DNA of 64,000 nucleotides, taken from assembly GCA_017163975.1 (NCBI GenBank), contig JAFFSR010000221.1, positions 3,224,001-3,288,000 of the forward strand, read 5' to 3'. This document shows, piece by piece, positions 1 through 15,400 of the stretch; the first letter of the stretch is position 1; each line of letters begins with the position of its first letter. Both the position numbers and the translations under genes were made by a program. The notes under the pieces were generated by a model. It was given only the letters and a program-made list of their open reading frames with translations. It had not been told where the DNA came from and did no database searches. Source of the stretch: Anastatus disparis. Its lineage: Eukaryota > Arthropoda > Insecta > Hymenoptera > Eupelmidae.

Positions 1-261
1 TATAAATAAACGTATTAACTAACCTTGCATTTAATTAAAATTCTTCTTCATTTAATCTTTCTTATTAAATTAATCATTTAAGCTGTTTTAAAATTTAATT
101 AAATTTGCAAATTATTAAAAAAGAAAAATAATCTCGCACGCATCATATATATTTGCGCCATGAACAACAACGCAAGGCAGATAAACAATGAATAATAACA
201 ACAATGAAATTAAAAAAAAAAAAAGAGTAAGAGAAAAAGTAATATTTAAAGCTTAACTTAC
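1..261 (-). other. Partial tomosyn intron downstream of exon j
   Basis: Begins with the GTAAGT donor at 261-256 and runs out of the window. AT-rich, with a run of A around 210-222. No gene, repeat family or structured element seen. Confidence 0.8.
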
Positions 262-497
262 AGTCCATAAGACGAGTTGAGGCTAAGAGCAGTAATACTT
301 TCAGGTAACTCGCCGTTTGGTCCGTGAGTAAGACAAACAAGCGTCGCTTGAAATCCAGCGGCACGTTTTTGTAATCCCTGTCTAACTTTAAGCGGCTGAT
401 TTTTTTCCGCATTGGCTTTGGCGTCGTCTGTATTTGAAAAATCAAAGTCCGGCGAACGTTCTGTATCTTTGTCCGAGGCTAGCGATATCTCGAGCGT
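262..497 (-). CDS. Tomosyn: Tomosyn exon j, interpropeller linker and next blade
   Basis: Starts in phase 0 with [20 protein letters not shown] and an acidic/Asn-rich linker. It continues [39 protein letters not shown] and SSYGL, ending two bases into a codon. The end matches 'PGYQ.ELV...G..P..ITSLAVNSSYGL' of relatives. The linker before it is short compared with vertebrate tomosyn. Acceptor ttaaaaactag, donor GTAAGT. The next exon lies below base 1. Confidence 0.92.
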
Positions 498-3400
498 CTA
501 GTTTTTAAACAAAAATAAATAACAACATTTTTTTTTTTAATATAATACGGAAAAAAGTGATAAAAAAGTTGGTTTAGTCATATTGGTAATCAATTTTGTT
601 AATCAACAATGCGAGAAACTGTCTAGCTTTTCAGTTTTGTTCCCTTTTCTTCGCTTTGTTGCTTGGGGGGGAGAAACTATTTCTTTTTTTTTTTATTTTT
701 ACTTTGTTTCAAGCTCAATACCAACCAAGCGGAATTACCAAAGCTTTCACTAACTGTTTGTTTTAGTTTTTTTAATGGGGTACAAAGGAATACAATCCTG
801 ATGAAATTTATTGATTTTGTTTGTTTTAACTTTTTCCTTTTTTTTAATTAAGATATTTTTTTAAATGTCTATCCAACGAACTATACCATTTGATGATTTT
901 CTATTTCGGTATAAAATTCAAAGTTCGGTGAGAATTCGAAGTTCAATGTTAAAAAGAATGGTTATTTTATTATTGAATAAGCGCAGAAATATACTGTTAA
1001 AAATAAATAAAGTTTTAACCATTTCTTAATTTTATTTTTATAATTTTATATATCATGCTATTTATAAAATGATTAAATATACTCTTTTGAAGCTGAAAGC
1101 GGTTCATTATAATCTAATCAAGTCATGACGTGACCAATTTGTGCTATCTAGTCAATTATTTTATGAAAAAAAAATTAAATTCGCAATTTAATTATTTCAT
1201 GTACGTTGTTTCTATCAGATGAAATTCAAAATTATTATAAAAATTCGTTCTACTAATATACCAAATTTACTAATTATATGGTTGAAATTAACATAGCAAA
1301 AAGCATTTTTATAATTTTAACGTGTCTAACAAAGAGGTAAAATCAATAAAAGACATCGGTTTGTAGTGGATCGTTTCCGATCAAGTAAAAATAAAAGTTT
1401 TTCACCTGCATCGGATCAATTGACCTATATGCGTGGACAAGAAAAAAAATTCAAACTGTAAAGCAGCAACAAAATAAAAAGGCATAAAATTGCAAATAAA
1501 AGAAAAAGACAGGTAGATACTTTACTTGAGTAAGAAAAAAAATTAAAAAAAAAAGGGACAACTACAATTCTCAAAATAGGAAATGTACTTTTGAATGAAA
1601 ATCGTAAATCTGTGCCAATGGGTTTAACGACTTTTTTTTCTACAAAGTTAAAACTTGATAAAAAAAAAAGAAAAGGAAAATCGTAAAAATAAAAGAAAAG
1701 AGAACAAATAAAATTGCAAAGTCATTTATGGCAGTTACACTGCAAAATGTTCAACAAAATTTTAGTTTGTTTTTTTTTATTGCGAATATCATTTATGATG
1801 GTTATTAGAACTAAGGTTTTTAAAATCTTCCTCGAAATATAACATTATTCTCGAAAATTAACGTTGTTAAGACTACAAACTCGATGTTTTTTTAGCTCAA
1901 GTTTTTATTAAAATGAAATTAAAAGAAAAAAGAAAAATGTGTGTTGTTCTTTTTTTTTAATATGGAAATTATATTAGAAATAGAACATTTCTGACCTAGT
2001 TTTTCAAAGAATTTAATCTAACACTTGTTGTAACAGTTTCGCTTTGTATTATTTTTAAATTTCATATAAAAATTATTCTTGATCCGAATAAACTTCAAAA
2101 TGAATAACATTACATCTGAATTTTATATAGTGAAATAAATAAAAATATAAGAGAAAAAAAAGTATTTTAATTGAAAATTTTTTCATATAGTTTGTAGTTT
2201 ACAGTTGAGAAAAATATTATATTTTTTCTATTTTCATTTTTTTAATCTGTGCACAAGACTTATTTTCTATAATTGCGTGAAATTTTAAAAATAACAACTA
2301 AAAACACAAATTAATGTTTTTGAAAAAATATTGTAATTTTAGAAACTATATTATACGAAAAATGTATAAAAATATACACGAAAAAGTGAATATTTTTAAA
2401 AAGTTTCCCAGTAAACAAAAGTAATTGAAAAATATTAATTAAACAAAAATAAACATGTCTATAAAAAGAGAACTTTTTCTCCAAAAAATAAGTATAAAAC
2501 TCGAACTAAAGCACAGAGAGAATTTTTAAAAAATTTGCATTAAAAATAGTCTGAAAAATTAAAGATTATATATATATATATATGTAAAGATATAAGTATA
2601 CTAACCACGACTTCAGACATGCTTTCAACTTTTTTGAATTTGAATAATACGACATGCCTACCGGCACCTGCAATAGCAAGTTTACGACTTTCTGGACAGA
2701 GAAATATTAGCTGTATAGCCAAAGGGTCCTCATCGTTGTCAACACTGCGCGTTCTGTTCTTCTCGAAAAGTTTGGCTGTCTTAAGTTTGTAAAGTACTTG
2801 AAGCGTGCCAGCCGATGCATCCCAAAACTTTATGCTGCCATCGGCGTGTCTACATATAATCATACACCATCAAAATTATTATTAAACCTTACAAACTATA
2901 TATACATACGCCTAACGACGTATTACTTTGTAATTTAGCTTTAATTAATTATACAAATTGCTGGTGAACTTTGACATTAGATAATTTTCTAAATTGAAAT
3001 AAAAAAAAAAGCAAGATACTATCGGCCAGAAATATAATCAACTTCTGATTATTTATTGGCTTTGGAGGAAATAGAAAAAGAAGAAAATGATGACGGAGCA
3101 AGAGTTTTAAGTGGATTCGAGAGTATAACGATTGATTTATGTGCTAGAGGAACTTTATTAATTCGTAGAATGTCAATTCCAGTGGCGATTGGCGAAATAA
3201 GCGTTTATTATACTCAAGGACACAATAGTTTGGATTCAGGTGAAATTTGAATATTTATACGCTAAATCTGTTTAATAAAACGATAAATTTTTAAAAATAT
3301 ATTTTTTATTTATTTTCAAATATATCTAGAGAAGAACATTTTTTTTAAAATTGCATAGCAAAAATATTTTATAAATTTTCGCATATTCATTTCATATTTA

Positions 3401-6400
3401 AATTTATTTTAAAATATAGTAAACATTTTATAATAAGAATTTTATTTCAATTAGTATAATTTGTATACTCAATATAAAAATAAAACCAAATATTTTAACT
3501 ATGTGCGTGAGGTTTCAGTTGCTTAGTCGGTAGAGAAAATCTGAATAAGGTACGGGGAATAATGGTAGAAAAATTTTTTAAGAGAAATACTGAGTAGTTG
3601 AAAAGGATATTGGCCTTAAAGAGATATAATTATATCCAATTTTTATAATATCATGTTTTTGGTAAAGTTATAATGCTTAAAAATTTTTTATAATTTTTTT
3701 TATATGTAAGTAAGCATCATTATAAACGGATTAAAATAAATTTTAAATAAAATAAATCGAGGCCTATCTAATAAAAATAATAAATATTTGAAATATTATA
3801 AAATCTAAAATGTCTAACTTTTCATCACACAAATACAATGTCTGGCCAAAACGAGTCTTTTCTACTTATAATCAGTATCCATAAGTACATGAAAAACAAG
3901 TTTTAATTTATTTGAAAATTTTCAAAAAAATTTTACAAAAATTAAAAATAATTAAATTTTATATTTTATGAAAATTAATAAATGTTTTGTGTCCTTACCC
4001 TGTGAGAATGATCTCGTTATAACTACTAGAATTAGGACTCCATTCGCCTCCAGAAATTGGCCATTCCTTTTCGCTGAAGCCAGTTTTCTTTTGAGACTTG
4101 GAACCGACCGAATAAAAAGCAGGCACAAGATCGCCCGGACAGTCAGCAAAGTAAGCACAGCACGTAACCGGTGATTCATGTAAATCCATCGGATAAGGAT
4201 TTTCAAAACATGGAAAGCCTGTCGTCAATAAGTCTATCACCACGAGATCATTTTGTAGTAGCACAACAACTGCATACGGATCTTGAAAGTCTGTGTAACA
4301 CACAGCACGAAAAAACAAAAGACAATGAAATTCAGATGAGTCTAAAGGTAATGGTATACTTTTTTATATATGTGTGTATGTGTATATATAGAAATATCTT
4401 CGATTCAAGACTTTTCTCAAGGGTATCCTTTCGTGGTGGATACACAATGTCCTCGAGACGAAAAAGCTTTTGTTTTTTTACGCGATTGTTTTACATTCTA
4501 CGGAAGGTAGACTGCTCTCTTTCTTTTTTGTTTTATTTTTCTTCTTTTACTTTGACAATAGACGAAAGAGTTTTTCTTTTATATTTGAATGCGATTACAT
4601 TTGGGATTACAAGGATGTTGATATGTAAGTTAAAATTCAAAATAATGAATATTGCATTATCTTGAGTAAAAAACATTGTTTTTCATAACAACTATTACGT
4701 GAAATTTTCTAATGTTATCTCTTTGCTCTAAGGTATAATAATCTTTAAATCTTAAAGTCAACAGTTCTACTTCTTTTTATTGCAGTTGTAAAGGTAATAA
4801 CAATTTATTTGTTTTTCTCGTACTCTTGAATAGGTGTACACGTATAATAATTTAATTATTGTCAGAGATAAAAATTTTACGAGTATTACTACAACCTGTA
4901 CAGTTATTCTAAAAGTATTGATAGACATTCTTTTTTTGTATTAGATTCCATTAACTTTATTTTATAGCACTGTGCGATCCAAATATACACGCTTATCTGT
5001 ACGTAAAATAAGCTAATTTTAAACTGAAAAAAAATACGTTTATTAGTCAATTAACTATAGCTATCACTCTTCAATGTCTTTTTTTGCATAACATTAAACT
5101 CGAAAACAAGTTAAGTACTGTAAACACCAGGAAGTCATTGATTTATTCGAGCTGATTACTATCTATTTCTTTCGTTTGGTCTAAATAACTTCAAAATACA
5201 AACAGTATATTTAATTTCATATAAGATCGATTTAATTTTGTATAAAAATTCTAATACTTGTAAAACTTTGTATGTACATAAGAAAATTGTCATTTCATAT
5301 ATAGAATGTTCTCGATATGTAGTAATATGTATGTAGCTATTTACATCGTACTAAAAATCATTTTTATACAAAATTAAATCCGTTTCGCCATTGAAATGAA
5401 ATATAACAATTTTACTCAAAGAATTATTCTTTGTACAGTACTTTTAAATAAATTAATCAAACATTTTTTCAAAATTCTTCTAATTATATTTTATGCTATT
5501 TATTAATTTTATAAATTAAAAACATTGATTACTAATTACTAAAAACATGAATAAAATTTTCTTGTTATTCTTATTATGTTTTCTGAAATAATAGTATAAT
5601 AATCATTGAAACTAGAATTGCATCTAATGTAAATAGCAGGTTCAGAAGTGCATGCATAACGCGCATTTACATCGTAAACTTTAGTGACCCACAGCGCGAC
5701 AGTTAATAACGGTCAAACGCATTTAGACTTAATACCTAGACAGGGTAAATGATGACTGGTGGCGCCACTTAGTCCCTTCGATTGAACACACGAGTATATT
5801 TATATTTATATTATAGTTATAACCATAACACGTAAGGGATACTAAGTTTCCAATTTTCGCCACGCCCGTTTTCCCGTGCCATTGTTATATTGTAATCTAG
5901 CTTTTCTTTTTCCATTTATAATTCACGGAGTGCCTAATTTTTGTTTTGTATTAATTTTTAAAAATATAGTATCTCGTTCTAGAACATTTTTATCACATGT
6001 GCTATAAAATAATATACAATATTTAGTACGGCGTGATTATTATCCTCGTTTCTGTTAGACACTAACTTCGTGACGTGTGATACCGAACCACTTAGGTCAC
6101 GTGTTTCATAATGTACTACTTTATTATCCTTTGTACCCATAAAATTATTTAAGAACTAAATTGTACTAATATTCAATCCTTATTTATTAATAAAAGAATT
6201 CTTGAACTATTTTACTGAAATAATTATTCATTTGCATATTTCGATAAAATTTGGCAGTGCAATTTTGTAATACAGGATATAAATTGATTTTAAATTACAG
6301 GATCATTATTCTTTGAAAAATAGAAGAGCAAGATACGCGTCCAAATCTTGGCTTGGCCAAAAAATATTATGTACACTTCAAACAATTGAAATGGCTTATA

Positions 6401-9400
6401 TTACAAAGTCTATATCATACAAATGTGGTCGGTATGTTAAAATTTTTGAAAATCTGCCAATAAAATTCACATAAATATTTTCAGCGCAAATATTACTTTA
6501 ACCGCTTCCTGGGAGGAAGCGATGAATAAATGCATTTATCCTTGATAATTTATTTGCGTTACATTTTAATAATATTTTCTTGTTAGGTAATCAAAGAAAA
6601 AAATTTATTGAATTTACATCATTTACTTTTTACGTTAATTAATTTGTTACGTAATAATAATTATTTATTGACGAAGCTTTTTTTAATTATTGAAATTCCT
6701 AGTAATTTAAACTTCAATGGATAAAGAAAATTAAAGATTTTTTCATGTAATAAAAGCAAAAGTACTTTTTCAGTAAATAATAGAATGAATATAAAATTAA
6801 GATAAAAAATAATATGCTTTTGAAAAAGTCTTTTCTATTATCTGCCGTTTTTACTTATAAAAAATTTAATTTATGAAAGTTCTTTATTTGCCAACAAAAG
6901 AATTTTAATAAAAACTTTCAAAGCAATAAACAGTAATTATGTATAAAATAATATCTTTTTATTTATTCAATTCAAACGTTATTTTGTAAAATCGCTAAAA
7001 GAAAGATGACTCGGTATATTGTCTACGACGTTATTATCCACAGCAAAAAAATCTAATTACACCGGAATTTCCCAGAAAAGCGTTAAATTTGAAATTGCAC
7101 AATTGTTATGGATGGAAATTTCTCGCTAACAGTTAGTGTCTTTATTAATGTCATCAGTAAGTTTCTGCGTTTTATGGTCTTACGGAAACATTTTGATCTT
7201 TAGATTCCGGTTTTACATACGTACAACCCAGATTCTCGATTAACTTGTATACAAGCCCGTACCAGCTAAGACAGCAAAAGTCAAGGGGAATATTACAAAG
7301 TCCCGTAGCCAGAAATGTTCCAATAACGTTTATACGTGCTTGCTCTCTCTCTCTCTCTCTCGCTCGATCGTTATCCCTAAAATATTCTACTAAAACACTA
7401 TCCCTTGTAATATATACAATCCAAGGACACGTACATACGTTGTACAACGATGAAATTTCCTTTTACCCCACTATCAAACATATATTGCATATACAACGTA
7501 TACACATTGTGTGGTTTGTGTATATATAGATACATACAATATACATGTATATATGTTTATAAAATTGAGGAAGGTTAAAGGATTTATCGGTAGTTTCTAA
7601 AAGGTAAGGTGTATATGTCTATGTATATAGAGAGAGTTGGTTTACATACCGCTGGTCCAAGGGCTGTCGCATAGCGTGATAAAGTCAACTACGTTGTGCT
7701 CCATTTCCAAAACCGTCGTAGTCTTGCCTTGGATTACGGTGATGCTTGGCGTTCGACCAGTCGTATCGTAAGCCAAACCACCGGAAAATATCACGTACGC
7801 TTCTCTGCAAAATGACATTGACGGAAAAAAAAAGAGAAAAAATCATTTTTTTTTTTTTCCTTACGTTAGCTTTCTGTATCTTTCTTTTTTTTTTCTTTCT
7901 CGCTCTCTCTCTTTTAAATTTCTACTTGATGCATTTCTTCCTTCTCTTTTCATTTATATCCTTCTCTCTCTCTCTCTCCTTTTTTTCTCCTTTTTTTACT
8001 CTTGAGAACGAATGTATACTACTTGAGAAGCTTCACGAACAGCCTCTCATTTCTTTGAGATTGAAATGATTCGTCTGCATCTTACCTTTTTTTTTCTTTA
8101 AGGATTTCAACTCTTACTCTTAAGAGTTGAAACTTTTTATTGATTGGATGCAGTTTGTTTAAGTACTCAATTTAAAATGGAAAATCAGCAAGATGTCGAA
8201 TTTATATTCAAATAAATTGGAAAGGATAAATCTTTAGGCAAATATTTTTCTTTTCTTTTATTATAATGTTGGAAAAGAGAAATTAATAAATTATTACTAG
8301 CATATGAATGAATTTGAGAATGAAAATATTATAGTGATTTAAGTTTTTAATAATTTTTATAATTCACTATATTTTCTTTAATAATATTTTTTTTAAATTA
8401 AGTTTCTAATAAAATAATATGGTTTTAGTACTTTTGACATTTATAAAAATTAAGCCAACGATAATCGAAATCATTTGGTGTAGTAATAAATATTTTTCTT
8501 ATTCAATAATTATCATTATTAAACCAGAGATATATTACCTTTTAAAATTTCAAAAACGAACTCAAGATAAAATATTGACTCTTTCTCAACAATTTTTCAT
8601 TTTAATTAGATGCACTTAAAATGCCAGAGTGGCAGTATTTTCACTCTGTTGGAATAATTTCCCATTCCATGAAATTTAGAGGGTACCTTAGAGTCTTGAT
8701 TTTTTTTCAACAAGTTTTTAACTCTACTAGTATTAAGAAATGCAAATATTAAAATAAAAAAATGTATAAGTGCAAAATAAAAGTAAAAAGTTTCATAGTA
8801 AATTTATTGTTTTTCTATTTTAAAATCAACAAAAAATTTTACCAGATTTATCAAAAATTCAAAAAGTTTTTAAGGGTATCATAAAAATTGAGCTTTGCGG
8901 CAAACGGCGCATATATATTACAATGATAACTATGATAAACCGAGCATAAAACTCACGTTACCGGGGCACTTTTTTTTCTTTGCGTGTGAAAAATGTGACG
9001 AAATTTGATATTCCTGTACTATAAAAATAAGTTTTTAGACAAACAGTAATTCGATAAATCTTACATATACACGATAGTTATCGTGAAACTTACAAATTTG
9101 AATCATGTAAAAATTTTTACCAATGTGGATACTATATTTAAAACAAATTCAAAAGGTCAAATTTACAGAAATTTAATACAAGTGTATAGATAATTAAGAA
9201 TTCCATTTGTCCATAACTTAATTTAATTAGCACTTATTACCCAATCAAGCAGATTAAATTTAATATTTTGCCAATCAACGAATATCAATCGCAGCGCTAG
9301 TATATGCATTTCAATTTAACGAGGCAAAAGTTTTTATATGCAAATTTAAAAAAAAGTAAGAGAGAGAGGATTAAAGTAAAAAAAAAATACGATTGCCATT

Positions 9401-12400
9401 ATTCGAAGCGAAAATGCATATAGCAATAATCGATTGTAGAATTTATTTTATACCCTCTGGGGAATTCCCTTTGAATAAATGTAACATCTCATAGCGCGTA
9501 CGATATTTAAATGCATCAAATTAAAATTGATGAGAATTATATAGCTTTTTTTCAGTATTTCTTTTTTCAGGAATTGATTAAACAAAAATAATATTTTCAT
9601 TGGATGCATTGTCACAAAACAAAGGGATTTATAGACAATTAAATTTATTAAATAATATTGATTTTTACTTATTTCAAACATCGTTCTTTACGCGAATAGT
9701 GCAAATAATAACTTTTTCTTGTATTCAAACAGAATATTATAAATCCTATGATCGATTGGTGCCATATTTTGAAAACAAAATAATACATAATTGAAAAGAC
9801 CATAAATTAAAAGTTAATATATCTAAAACAATGAATATTTCATATTAACGAATCGTTAATATCAAAATAATGCATTTAGGTACATAATTCCAAACTTTAT
9901 TGAATGATAAAAGCCTTCCCGCATGAGCAAAACATACCTGAGCATACCCATTATTAGCAATGTGGTGCACGTATCAAATGCCAAAGTTGTGACGATTCCT
10001 ATATGTACACACATCTGCAAGGTAATGAAAGCAAATGATGCGCGCTATAGGGATACTCTGTTATCGACATTTCGATGCACGTTAAATTGCGCAAAAGTAT
10101 TGAGCTTTAATGGTATCAATTAAATATTAGTTGTTACAGATGTGCCATTACGTGATGGATACACGGACTTGAGTATTCATGTAATTAGATTGTTTTATTT
10201 TTATAAATTTTGGTTTGATGAATATTATTAGCGAAAGGCTTGTGTTGGTATACAAGTTGGTAGATCATTTGACCGATATTTTAAATTGCACAGTTTAAAT
10301 TTTAATTTTTAAATATTGCATTTTATAATCCAAAGCGTTTCTTTTGTGTTTAATTATAAGAGTGAATTTAATTCTTAATTTCAATAGGAATCGAGTTAAT
10401 ACAAACGTTATATAAGATTTTTCGATGGTTCATAGCGAGTGTTCCGAGGTAGAAAAAAATTTAACCTGTAATTTTTAGTAGTAACTTTTTTGCAATTGTC
10501 ATAAAAACAAATCGTCAGATCGTTAAAAAATTATTACGTGACGAAGCCACAATGCTATAAAATTCATAATATTGTGAAACTTCAACTTAAATGCACTTGA
10601 ATAAATATACTTAGTTCCTCAATATATTGATAATATTATTATAAAGTTTATATCAGTACTTAATGCGTTATTATACTAATATAATTCAAAATTTTATCGA
10701 GCATGCATAGATACTCTATGCGCAATTTCGACGTTATAGTGAGAAAAAATTTTTTTTTTGTTAAACGAAATTGTATTTTAATGTTAAACAATGTAGATAA
10801 CATTTGATGCAATAAAAATACTCTAAAAGTTTTAAAATTGACAATTTATTCAGAACTTAAAATACAATTTTTAAATTTAAAAGTTTAAACTGTTTTGTTA
10901 AAAATATTTATAAAAAAAATGTATAGAAAACTAATATTTAAAAAAAAAGCAAGGAATCATTTCCGAAATATGTTTCTGACGAACAGAAAGAAAAGAGAAT
11001 ATCACTTTGATGAATAACATCTAAGTATATCTTTAAAAGAAGAAATAAAAATGAAAAAGAAGTTATATGCGCGTTTGAAAGGAATGGAAAAACATTTGCA
11101 GCATTCAACAAGCGTAAAATCATTCGTCGTCGTTGAAAATGTAATTCAAGCGTGAAACAATACCTTCTGCTTGGCGAATTCACGGAAAATGGTTATACAC
11201 CGACACACGTACTCGGCAACAAAAAAAAAGTCTTTGTGTGTATACACGTTTGAAGCGCTTGTTCGCGAAAAAAAAGGCATCTCTCTTTTCACCGAAATAA
11301 ACGTAACTCTTTTACTCTATTTCTTCCCCCTTTTTTTTCCCCAATCGTTTCAAGTTCATTGCTGCCGTTTTTAACGACAGAGAGAGGAAAAAAAGAAGAA
11401 AAGGAGGTTAAAGTCATAGCACGTTAAAGCGTACGAGTACTGCAAGCCTTTTAAAAAAAAAAAGCATCTCGTTTTCTTTTTTTTTTTTTCCTCTTCTATG
11501 TAAATGCCAAACAAAATGTGCCAAATCTTTGCCATCGGAAGTAATGCATATCCGTCGAGACACATACAAGATTTCTTATCGACTTCCCTCTCCTTGTATA
11601 CGGTTATGAGATGTAGGATTAAGTGATAAATAAGAGGAAGAAGATTCACGATTCTCAATATACTCCTTAAAATATGGATATATAACGCGCTTGTTTAAAA
11701 GACGTAAATAACGTTATGATAGGATTTTCAGAATATACGTACGATGTACAAATAATTTTTGTTATAAACATTTTTTTTTCTTACTCTTGTATTGTTAAAT
11801 AAACAAACGAACGATTAAAGCGTAGAATTAATGCGTGAGTTGCGCTTGGCTAACTTTTTAATAAAACGACTTTTGCTGCGAAAGCTTTCCAAGCTCGCTA
11901 AACTTTTCAGGATTAACAAAATTAAGCGATGAAAATATGACATTGCAAATGAATAAACATTATTTGTTTGTATTAAAAGATTACGGAGAAATAAATGGCA
12001 TTGTTAAAATGAAGACTTTATGATGTCTAAATAAATTAAAAGCATTTTTTATTCTATATAAATTAAGCCACTTTTTCATAAGAATTAATTTTAATTCGTT
12101 CGCATTGTTAACGATAATCTTAAACATAGAATGATAAATTAAAAATATAATTGCGATAAAATGTTTATATAACTCAAGTGATAATTTTTTTGCTTATTAT
12201 AATCCACGATTTTCGAATCATAAAATTAATCTGACAAAATACGAATTTAAGATTTACAACAATTTGCTGTATAACATCGATAATTAAAGATTATTATGAA
12301 AAATTGCCGAAACATTCTCGCTGCAAACAAGACAATAAATTTTGAGCGTTAACGTTAAATTAACTTTTGCATTCAGAATGGAAAATTGGTATAATATATT

Positions 12401-15400
12401 ACGGTACACGTTTAAAGCCCCGTCTATTAAAACGAGCTTCTTCCCAAGACAAGAGCTTAACGCCCTTATTCCCCTCCTTGCCTATTATAATACCTAATCA
12501 GCGCAAGAGCTTTTGTTTAATACATTCATTCGCACTTTTAACACGTTTTATCCTTAGACTTCAATAAAATCGTTTGAATTAGCATTATTCAATACCTTTG
12601 GAGAACTAGCAATAATTCAAAATTGGATGGATTAAGGGTTCAATTTGTTTAAGTTCCCTGGTAGAAATGTGAGCATTAAAAATGGTGTGTATAAAAATTT
12701 GAGGTTATTAGTAATAATAATGCCAAAGAAATGGCCAATAAATGTTAAAAAAAGCGTTTTTATTACTACTGGCCAAAAAATGTTAAAAAAAAACGTTTCA
12801 ATTTCCACCAGGGTTCATGTTTATTTTATATGCATCTATGTTCATATAATTAATTGATTGAATAATAACTATCTTTGTATTTTCTCAATATATGCATAAA
12901 GGTACATAAGATGACACTATACATATAGAAAAATGAATTTTTCATCGTACTCAAAACAGTAAAAATGAATGAAAAGAGAGAGAAAGAAATGAATAAAAAA
13001 TATTTTCTTGATACTTACCCCGTACGAGAGAGCTTCCACTCGACTTTTTGAATGCCTTTGCATGGCTCGGGCTCGCCGTCTTTCGTGTTTTTCGCTGCGA
13101 ACAAGAAAATCGAAATAAGCGCGGTGAATAAAGTGAGCGTAACCAGGAGAAATGGAAGAAAAAAATAATAAAAATGAAATGGAGAAAAGATGACTGAAGG
13201 TATAAAAGACAAAAAAAAAAGAAATAACTTCGGTAATACAGAAAAGTCAAAGAAGGATATGAGAGGGAAAAAGCTTTGAGCAAAAAAAAAAAGAAGCATC
13301 TTTACTTTTGAAAATGTATTTGATATATAAAGCTTGGCATTTCGTATTGATTTGTAAAATTGAAAAAATTCACTATGGTTTTTACGATGAAAGACTTATA
13401 TTACGCAAAAATTTTTAAAAGTTATTGCGTAATTTAATATTTATTTACTTTCTGTTTAAATAAAAACATATTAATGTTAATTATAATGTACTCATAATGA
13501 TAATAGCAAGTATACATAAAGTAAATTTGAAATTACAATATTTTTTTTTAAAAAGCTTCATAAAATTAATGTAAAAGTTGTATAATTTAATATAGCTGGC
13601 ACTTAATTTAATATATCAAATAAAAATGTAAAGTGCCATAATTTTTTACATGAAAATGACCAAAGTTGTAAATTCATTAATTTTCATTTGAATTTTTAAT
13701 TAATTTAAATAAATTTTGTAAAAGTTAAAAAAAAGTTAAGTACTTTCCTGGTAATAAAAAAATGTTTGTATAAAAAACATTGATTAACGTTATATATAGA
13801 TTATTTAAAATTACATTATAAATAAATAATAAATTGTGCTTTTACAAAATGTTTTTTTTGTTTCACAAAAACTAAACAATGAGAATAATCATGAAGTTAA
13901 TCGTAAAAATTAATTTTTAATTTTATAATGTAAAAAGAATATCTAGAAATAGAATGAAAAAAAACAACTTTTTTGTTTGACCTGAAAAATAAAAATAAAA
14001 TTTAAGTATGTAACCTTCTCGTTATCCCTTGTCAGGCCTCCTCAACATTTTGAGCACGCTTCAGTTCCCTCGAAAAAAAAGAACTATGTTTGCCTCAAAC
14101 ATTAAAAGCTTTATATTAACGTTCCGATATTAAACTTTGCCTTTATTGTAAAAATTTTGCTGGCTATCTAATATTATGAAATTTATTTAAAAAATGTTAA
14201 CATTATTATGTAAAAATGATTTTTAAAATTTTAATATTTAGTCATAAAATGCCAAAACTTCAAATTATCGATATAAGTTGCAGTGGTAATCGATGAGCAA
14301 CAATATTATATAAAATTTTAAGCTTTAAATCTCTTTAAATACGTTTTAGTTGTTTATTTATTCATATTATTTAAAAATAAAATAATTTTTATGATCTATA
14401 AAATAATATTTTTCAAATTCTTTATATTATACTATTTTATTAAAAGCTAATTTTGAATTTTCATTTTATATAATAGAAATTAAATTGAAATAAAAATCAA
14501 CCTTCAACACAATTGACATATAAATAAAATAAAGAAATTTATTAAATCAAGGCTATAATAACGTCAAATCGGATTGGTCATTTTATCACCGACGATACGA
14601 AGATACATTCCAAATTGCAATTACATTAGAACGTCATTATAATAATCGTGAAAACAATGAAAATCATAAAGAGCAATAATCAAATCAATTTGAATTTGCG
14701 CATATGAAAATCATACTCTCTCTCTCTCTCTCTCTCTGTACTGTATCAAAATTTATTAATCAATCAAATTTCGCATCAGCTAATCAGAGCCCTCGAGTTT
14801 CTAACGTTAACCTCTATATTGGTCAATCAAAAGCAATGTTACACACACGCATACAAAGATATATAGTTATACAAGCACGTGTAAAGCAGTAAATGTCAAT
14901 TGCAAGATTTATCAGGTTTAACAAATACATGCAGATATATCAAATTCAACGCGCTAGGAATTATTAATGTTATTTTTGAATTCGTGATCAAAATTTTAAT
15001 TTATTATCCATAATATATTTATTATGTACATCGATAATGTTATCATTTTATGCTTAAATTTGCTAGATATTGAATTTCATAACTGTTCTTTTTTTATATG
15101 AAAATTTTCTGTTATGAGCTGTACCTTCAAGCTTCGTCTAATTTTTACCATTTATTTGAAAACTTTATTTTGATAAGAAAATAAAGAGGTGCATGCTCTA
15201 AATATAAGTATAATAAGTAGATTTTCTATTCATAACAAAAATTTTTTGACGCATACTTTTGAAGTAAACTTGAAATTACGAAAATTCAATAACAAGAGGT
15301 GAATTTATAAGCAACTATTTCGTAAATTCAAGTTTTCTCCAAAACTATGCGTCAACAGTTTTTTGCTAGAAATAGAAAATTTACTTATACTTATACCTAA

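Larger units (their letters stand above)
2850..3998 (-). other. Tomosyn intron (exon h to i), 1.1 kb
   Basis: GT-AG intron holding an unexplained plus-strand ORF (3038-3250) and a degraded SINE head near 3509-3555. Otherwise AT-rich. Confidence 0.75.

Noticed and set aside
4171..4665. 164-codon plus-strand open frame over exon h
   Set aside because: Antisense shadow of a conserved tomosyn exon, continuing into low-complexity intron; no homology-like pattern.
12951..13299. 110- and 94-codon minus-strand frames around exon f
   Set aside because: Only 13019-13094 is coding; the rest is Phe/Leu-rich translation of a purine-rich tract.
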